DNA of 27,934 nucleotides. It comes from Bacteroidales bacterium (lineage in GTDB: Bacteria; Bacteroidota; Bacteroidia; Bacteroidales; UBA1715). The notes beneath the pieces are model-generated. The model was not told where the DNA came from. It saw nothing but the letters and a program-made list of their open reading frames with translations, and made no database searches. Of this stretch, positions 23,369 to 27,934 are shown piece by piece. The DNA lies in NCBI GenBank assembly GCA_017618935.1, contig JAFZTG010000226.1, positions 1-27,934 of the forward strand. Reading direction: 5' to 3'. The first letter of the stretch is position 1. Each line of letters opens with the position of its first letter. A program made the translations under genes and the position numbers.

Positions 23369-26300
23369 ATGAAAAAAATATCTACCTTATTCATTTTCAT
23401 TGTAATGGCGCTTGCCACATTTGCCGACCCCGACATTTTCACCGTTTCGTGTTCTAACGGTAATGTGTTCACTATTTCCCGTACCGACGCTTCGGCGGCG
23501 AGTTGGGTTGACTACTATACCCAAAGCGGTAGTGCCGTGGCTGGCGTGCATTACGAAGATATGACGGGACGGCTTGACTTCGCAAAAGGCGAATCTTCCA
23601 AAATCGTTACCGTGCCGCTCTATTCCGTATCGTCCGCCGATAAATACTATATCGACTCGGACTACTCTAGACGATATTTCAACTTCTGCGTTCACAACAA
23701 TTCCATGCCTGCTACAAAAAGGTCTATAGGTACATGGAATAATGGAACGTATATCTCTTCGGATGATATAACTGTTACTCAGCAACAGACTATTTGTCCT
23801 GGTGGTAATCTAGGGGGTAGTTTTAACATGTCAGGTGGTTCATTTATGGTGCGTCCAAAACAAGAACGTGTGTGTAATGATGCAATAAGTGATGCTTTCA
23901 CTAATAACCAAAAAATATATTATACCCTCACCGAACAAACAGCAAAATACGATTTTAACCTACAATTTACTTATCATCTAAATGGTACTACTTTACCAGA
24001 ACAAAATCAAGCCATTGGTGTTACGTTAGATGGAAATTCCAGTGAGCTTATGGTTGAAAGTTATACGGGGTATCGCCATTATGAGAATTGTAGTCCCGTA
24101 GGGTTAAATCAAAATCTTGTTAATGCATATTTCTCTCATCGTATATTTAACAGTTGGTATTTAACATATATAATTCCAAGTAATAGTAAACCAGACGCCG
24201 ATGGGCATCTTGACTATAATGGTGCACCATCGTATACAGTTAATCCCAATTACGCATCGCATGTTATTGATGGTTGGTTTGTGGATATTGACCCTACGAA
24301 ACATATAGGTTTTGTAATGTTTTCGGAATATGCCAACATATCAGAACCTGTTGTGGCAAACATAAAACTTTACGATAAAATTGCCCCCGTTATCACCAAT
24401 ACGTATGTGAACGTAAACCACATATATACCAGCGGCGAACGGGTGTATGTGGCTGTCCGCTTCAACGAGCCGGTAACGGGCTCGGTGTCGAGCGCAACGG
24501 TTAGCATTGGCTCTCGGGAATTTACGTTCTATTATAGCGACGGTCTCAATACCAACACGCTTTATTTCTATTCTGACCTTTCAACCACATCTGCCTCGGG
24601 CATTTGCGGCACGGTCAAGGTTACGGCCATCGACGGCACAATCACCGACGCCTGCGGCAATGCGGGCTCGTATTCGTCGATTCTGGCAAACAATTCCTGC
24701 CCGAATTTCAAGATGTATCCCACGTATTCGGTTACACTCCAGCCCAACGGCGGCACTATAATCGACGGCAATCTTGCCCGCTACACCTATTCGGTGGGGG
24801 CTACGTTGCCAAACCATATCGAAAAGACCGGTTTCAACTTCGACGGCTGGTTTACCAACGAGGATTTCACAGGCTCGCCCGTAACCACCATTTACCCAAC
24901 CGAATCGGGCAACAAGACCTACTACGCAAAATGGTCTCCGAAAACGTTCAAGGTGACGCTCGACGGCAACGGTGTGGAAATTCCTTCGGATATCAATGTA
25001 ACAAGTTATACCTACGGCACTGCCGTACAACTTCCCGTGCTCGAAAAGGCGGGCTACACCTTCTATGGTTGGCACGATAACCCTGATCTTACCGGCTCGC
25101 CCGTTACGGCAATCAGTTCCACCGAAATGGGCGAACGTAACTTTTACGCAAAATGGACTACAAACACATACTATATTGCCTACAATCCCGCCGGTGCCGA
25201 CGGCGAAAGTCCCTCGATGGCCAACACTGTCTGCACCTACAACGAGAGTGTGGAACTTTCCACCAACGTCTATACACGTACGGGCTACGAGTTCCTTGGC
25301 TGGGCGACTGCCGCATTAGCTTCGTCAATCACCTACACCGACGGTCAGTCTGTAAAGAATCTTACTGCTGTGAGCGGCGAGATTGTTGAACTCTTTGCCG
25401 TGTGGAAACCGAACACATATACCATAACGTTCGAGCAAGGCGCACCCACCACGTTGGGAACGCCGTCAATCGAGGCCACCTACGACTCACCGCTTCAGGT
25501 GGTAATCTGCCCCGACAGCGTTGGCTACGCCTTCGAGGGTTATTTCACCGAAGGTGGCGAGCAATACTATACAACCGAGGGAAAATCGGCAATAGCGCGC
25601 TACAAAAACACGTCCGACCTTACGCTCTACGCCCGTTGGACGGTCCGCGACTATACCATTTCCTTCGACAACAACGGGGGAACCATCACAACCGCCGACT
25701 ACGCAAAAACCTATAACTATGGTTCAACCATTGTCCTTCCCGAAATCTCAAAGGACGGAAACGAGTTCGGCGGTTGGTTCGATAACCCGAACTGCACGGG
25801 CACTGCGGTTACGCAAATCAATGCCGACGAATACGGCGACAAAAATTTCTATGCACTATGGAATCCTCTTTCCTACGATGTGGTGCTCCACGAAAACGGG
25901 GGCGAAATAGTCAATGGAAAGGTTGTGAAATACACGTTCGGTATTGGTGCCATTCTGCCAGCCCACAACAATATGGTGTGGGAAGGCCACTTCTTTGCAG
26001 GCTGGTTTGCTAGCGAGGATTTCTCGGGCGACGCCGTGAGTTCCATTTCTGTGGCCGAGTTCGGCGACAAGGAATATTGGGCTAAATGGGACGAAAATGG
26101 CTATTTTGTGACTTTGCAGACCAACGGCGGCATAATCCAGAGCGGCAACGTGGTAAGTTACAAATACGGCACAGGTGCGACGCTTCCAAGCAATCTTACC
26201 AAGACGGGCTACGATTTTGCAGGCTGGTACGACAATTCAAGTTTCATTGGCTCGCCCGTAACCGAAATCACCAAAACCGACCTCGGCGACAAGAACTATT

Positions 26301-27934
26301 GGGCAAAATGGAAGGAACAAGTCTATTCCATTACGTTCAACACCAAGGGCGGCGACATAAACAATGTGGCAATTGAAAACTACACCTACACCGTAGGCGT
26401 TGTCCTTCCTGCCGACGTAACCCTCAAGGGACACACGTTCAAGGGCTGGTACGATAACGAAGCCTGCTCAGGCAACCCTGTCACCTTGATTTCAACCACC
26501 GATTTTGGTGAAAAAGAATTTTGGGCAGACTGGACGGAGAACAAGTATAGCATTTCGTACATTGCAAACGGTGGCATTATTAACGACAACTATGTGGAAG
26601 AATACACCTACGGCGCTTCGGAAATCACTTTGCCGCAAGACGTTACCAAATCTGGTTACACATTCGGCGGCTGGTACGCCAACGATTCCTACACCAGTCC
26701 CGAAGTGAAGGTAATTACCGTAACCGACCTTGGAAATAAAACTTTCTACGCAAAATGGAATGTAAACACGTATAATGTCACTTTGGTTGCCAACGGTGGT
26801 ACAATCAACTCGGGCAACATTGCAAACTACACCTACGGTTATGGTGTGACGCTCACTTCCGATATCACACAAAACGGCTTCACCTTTGCAGGCTGGTATG
26901 CCGACGAGAAATTTGAAACGGCACGTCTGACACGTATTTCAGAGACAAAAACAGGCGACCTCACCCTTTATGCAAAGTGGACAAAAAATAATTATCTGAT
27001 TACCTTGAACGTGAACGAGGGCAGTATCGACGAGGAATATGTCTCAATCTACACCTTCGGTGAAGGTACCACACTTCCGACCAACGTCAGCCGTAAGGGG
27101 TACACGTTTAAAGGTTGGTACACAAATTCCAATTTCGACGGCTCCGCAATCAGGACTGTTTCTGCTACCGAGTACGGCAACAAGACTTTCTGGGCAAAAT
27201 GGCTTGTAAATACCTACAAAGTAACCTTTGACGCGAAAGGCGGCGTGATACATTCGGGAGGATTTGATTCCTATATCTACGGAGTGGGAGCGTCGTTGCC
27301 TACAAATGTGACAAAGACAGGCTACACGTTCGACGGTTGGTATCTTGACGAGGATTGCAATATAGCCTCGTCTTCGGTTATTTCTGTGAACGAGACAGGA
27401 GACAAGACATTTTATGCGAAATGGAATGTAAACACGTATAATGTAATCTTTGTTACCAACGAGGGCGTAATCAACTCTGGAAACGTTGAATCATACGAAT
27501 TCGGCAAAGGCGCAACCTTGCCGACCGATGTAACCAAGGAAGGATACTCTTTTGGTGGTTGGTATAGTAATTCAAGTTATATAGGAGGATCCGTTTCGTC
27601 AATCGCCAATAACGACATGGGTGACAAACAGTTCTGGGCAAAATGGATAATCAACGAATACGAAGTTAAAGTTGAGGCTGAACATGGTTCTGTAACTGGT
27701 GCAGATTACTATGAATACAAATCACCAGCAACCCTCAAAGCAGTTCCAAACGATGGTTACGAGTTCGTCGGCTGGAACGACAACGAAGTGACGGACGCAA
27801 GAATCCAGTTCGTTGTGACGAAAGACACGACACTCACGGCAAACTTTAAGGAAAAAGAGAAAGTACAGATAGCAGGTTCTCTTGAAATCCCGACATTGAA
27901 GACGGAAAGAGAATCCGCACCGATCGACCTTGCA
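23369..27934 (+). CDS. Giant secreted InlB-repeat surface protein (3' end beyond the window)
   Basis: One uninterrupted frame runs from ATG 23369 to the window end, 1522 codons with no stop. A signal peptide, MKKISTLFIFIVMALATFA, is followed by a Calx-beta-like domain (about 20-115; AVAGVHYEDMTGRLDFAKGE is typical). Residues about 120-335 are an AT-rich stretch of unknown fold, and about 339-445 an Ig-like region (VYVAVRFNEPVTGSVSSATV). Residues 452-1426 are 13 InlB B-type repeats (PF09479 type), then one divergent repeat (YEVKVEAEHGSVTG...GYEFVGWNDNE...LTANF) and a linker. Such proteins are usually cell-surface adhesins or cell-wall-associated; in Bacteroidota they often end in a secretion-system sorting domain, which would lie outside the window. 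Function is unproven. Confidence 0.92.
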   Translation, partial: MKKISTLFIFIVMALATFADPDIFTVSCSNGNVFTISRTDASAASWVDYYTQSGSAVAGVHYEDMTGRLDFAKGESSKIVTVPLYSVSSADKYYIDSDYSRRYFNFCVHNNSMPATKRSIGTWNNGTYISSDDITVTQQQTICPGGNLGGSFNMSGGSFMVRPKQERVCNDAISDAFTNNQKIYYTLTEQTAKYDFNLQFTYHLNGTTLPEQNQAIGVTLDGNSSELMVESYTGYRHYENCSPVGLNQNLVNAYFSHRIFNSWYLTYIIPSNSKPDADGHLDYNGAPSYTVNPNYASHVIDGWFVDIDPTKHIGFVMFSEYANISEPVVANIKLYDKIAPVITNTYVNVNHIYTSGERVYVAVRFNEPVTGSVSSATVSIGSREFTFYYSDGLNTNTLYFYSDLSTTSASGICGTVKVTAIDGTITDACGNAGSYSSILANNSCPNFKMYPTYSVTLQPNGGTIIDGNLARYTYSVGATLPNHIEKTGFNFDGWFTNEDFTGSPVTTIYPTESGNKTYYAKWSPKTFKVTLDGNGVEIPSDINVTSYTYGTAVQLPVLEKAGYTFYGWHDNPDLTGSPVTAISSTEMGERNFYAKWTTNTYYIAYNPAGADGESPSMANTVCTYNESVELSTNVYTRTGYEFLGWATAALASSITYTDGQSVKNLTAVSGEIVELFAVWKPNTYTITFEQGAPTTLGTPSIEATYDSPLQVVICPDSVGYAFEGYFTEGGEQYYTTEGKSAIARYKNTSDLTLYARWTVRDYTISFDNNGGTITTADYAKTYNYGSTIVLPEISKDGNEFGGWFDNPNCTGTAVTQINADEYGDKNFYALWNPLSYDVVLHENGGEIVNGKVVKYTFGIGAILPAHNNMVWEGHFFAGWFASEDFSGDAVSSISVAEFGDKEYWAKWDENGYFVTLQTNGGIIQSGNVVSYKYGTGATLPSNLTKTGYDFAGWYDNSSFIGSPVTEITKTDLGDKNYWAKWKEQVYSITFNTKGGDINNVAIENYTYTVGVVLPADVTLKGHTFKGWYDNEACSGNPVTLISTTDFGEKEFWADWTENKYSISYIANGGIINDNYVEEYTYGASEITLPQDVTKSGYTFGGWYANDSYTSPEVKVITVTDLGNKTFYAKWNVNTYNVTLVANGGTINSGNIANYTYGYGVTLTSDITQNGFTFAGWYADEKFETARLTRISETKTGDLTLYAKWTKNNYLITLNVNEGSIDEEYVSIYTFGEGTTLPTNVSRKGYTFKGWYTNSNFDGSAIRTVSATEYGNKTFWAKWLVNTYKVTFDAKGGVIHSGGFDSYIYGVGASLPTNVTKTGYTFDGWYLDEDCNIASSSVISVNETGDKTFYAKWNVNTYNVIFVTNEGVINSGNVESYEFGKGATLPTDVTKEGYSFGGWYSNSSYIGGSVSSIANNDMGDKQFWAKWIINEYEVKVEAEHGSVTGADYYEYKSPATLKAVPNDGYEFVGWNDNEVTDARIQFVVTKDTTLTANFKEKEKVQIAGSLEIPTLKTERESAPIDLA
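24722..27649 (+). repeat. Thirteen tandem InlB B-type protein repeats
   Basis: Each unit reads about Y.VTF..NGG.I..G....YTYG.GATLP..VTK.GYTF.GWY.N....G..V..I...D.GDK.FWAKW. The final Trp of successive units is encoded at 24932, 25154, 25403, 25637, 25859, 26087, 26309, 26531, 26756, 26978, 27200, 27422 and 27644. Units 7-13 are nearly all exactly 222 bases (74 residues; one is 225). Units 3 and 4 are longer and lack the NGG core, so they are the divergent members. A fourteenth, shorter and divergent unit (Flg_new_2-like) follows at about 27650-27865. Confidence 0.92.

Noticed and set aside
24507..27253. Numerous frames of 60-160 codons on both strands in the repeat region
   Set aside because: They are shadows of the single long frame from 23369 that encodes the InlB repeats; they are Arg- and His-rich without domain sense.

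Overview
The window reads as chromosomal DNA of a Bacteroidota bacterium, most likely Bacteroidales. Four things point there. The gene families are typical: an ORF6N-domain protein, an SSF sugar transporter inside a gal operon, a RecQ with a short C-terminus, and a secreted InlB/'Listeria-Bacteroides' repeat protein. Shine-Dalgarno sequences are weak or absent. Many genes are preceded by the Bacteroidota -7 promoter element TAnnTTTG. The protein families themselves match that phylum. No tRNA, rRNA, CRISPR array, transposase or integrase was seen.

Layout. (1) 1-1200 looks accessory: the 3' end of a TIR-like nucleotide-binding protein (PF10137-like), a hairpin terminator, then an ORF6N DNA-binding protein. 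(2) 1180-1612 is non-coding and holds a 28-bp palindrome, a strong terminator and a dispersed repeat. (3) 1613-6483 is a compact galactose operon: galK, galT, an SSF Na+/sugar symporter and galM. It covers uptake, mutarotation, phosphorylation and uridylyl transfer (galE is not in the window). (4) 6546-7933 is metK, led by a -7 promoter and a SAM-II-type riboswitch, and closed by a strong bidirectional terminator. (5) 8000-11614 holds a secreted protein of unknown function, a divergent AAA+ ATPase with an unusual Walker B, and a WYL-domain regulator, with two palindromic repeats between the last two. (6) 11623-16361 is the sbcDC nuclease operon on the minus strand. (7) 16575-19653 holds prfA (release factor 1) and recQ. 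(8) 19650-23057, minus strand, holds a beta-barrel protein with an OMPLA-like catalytic motif and, upstream, a tight operon of proB (no PUA domain), a PuuD-like class I glutamine amidotransferase and a HAD phosphatase. (9) 23369 to the window end is the first 1522 codons of a very large secreted protein: signal peptide, Calx-beta-like domain, an AT-rich region of unknown fold, an Ig-like region, 13 InlB B-type repeats and one divergent repeat. It is still open at the edge.

The most noteworthy signals are the SAM-II aptamer ahead of metK with a mutually exclusive downstream hairpin, a family of five 28-bp palindromes scattered between genes (two of them in the leader of the giant surface protein), the compositional mosaic inside that protein, and the partial TIR-like gene at the left edge. 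I found no convincing new multi-gene system. The AAA+/secreted protein/WYL neighbourhood is the least explained part.
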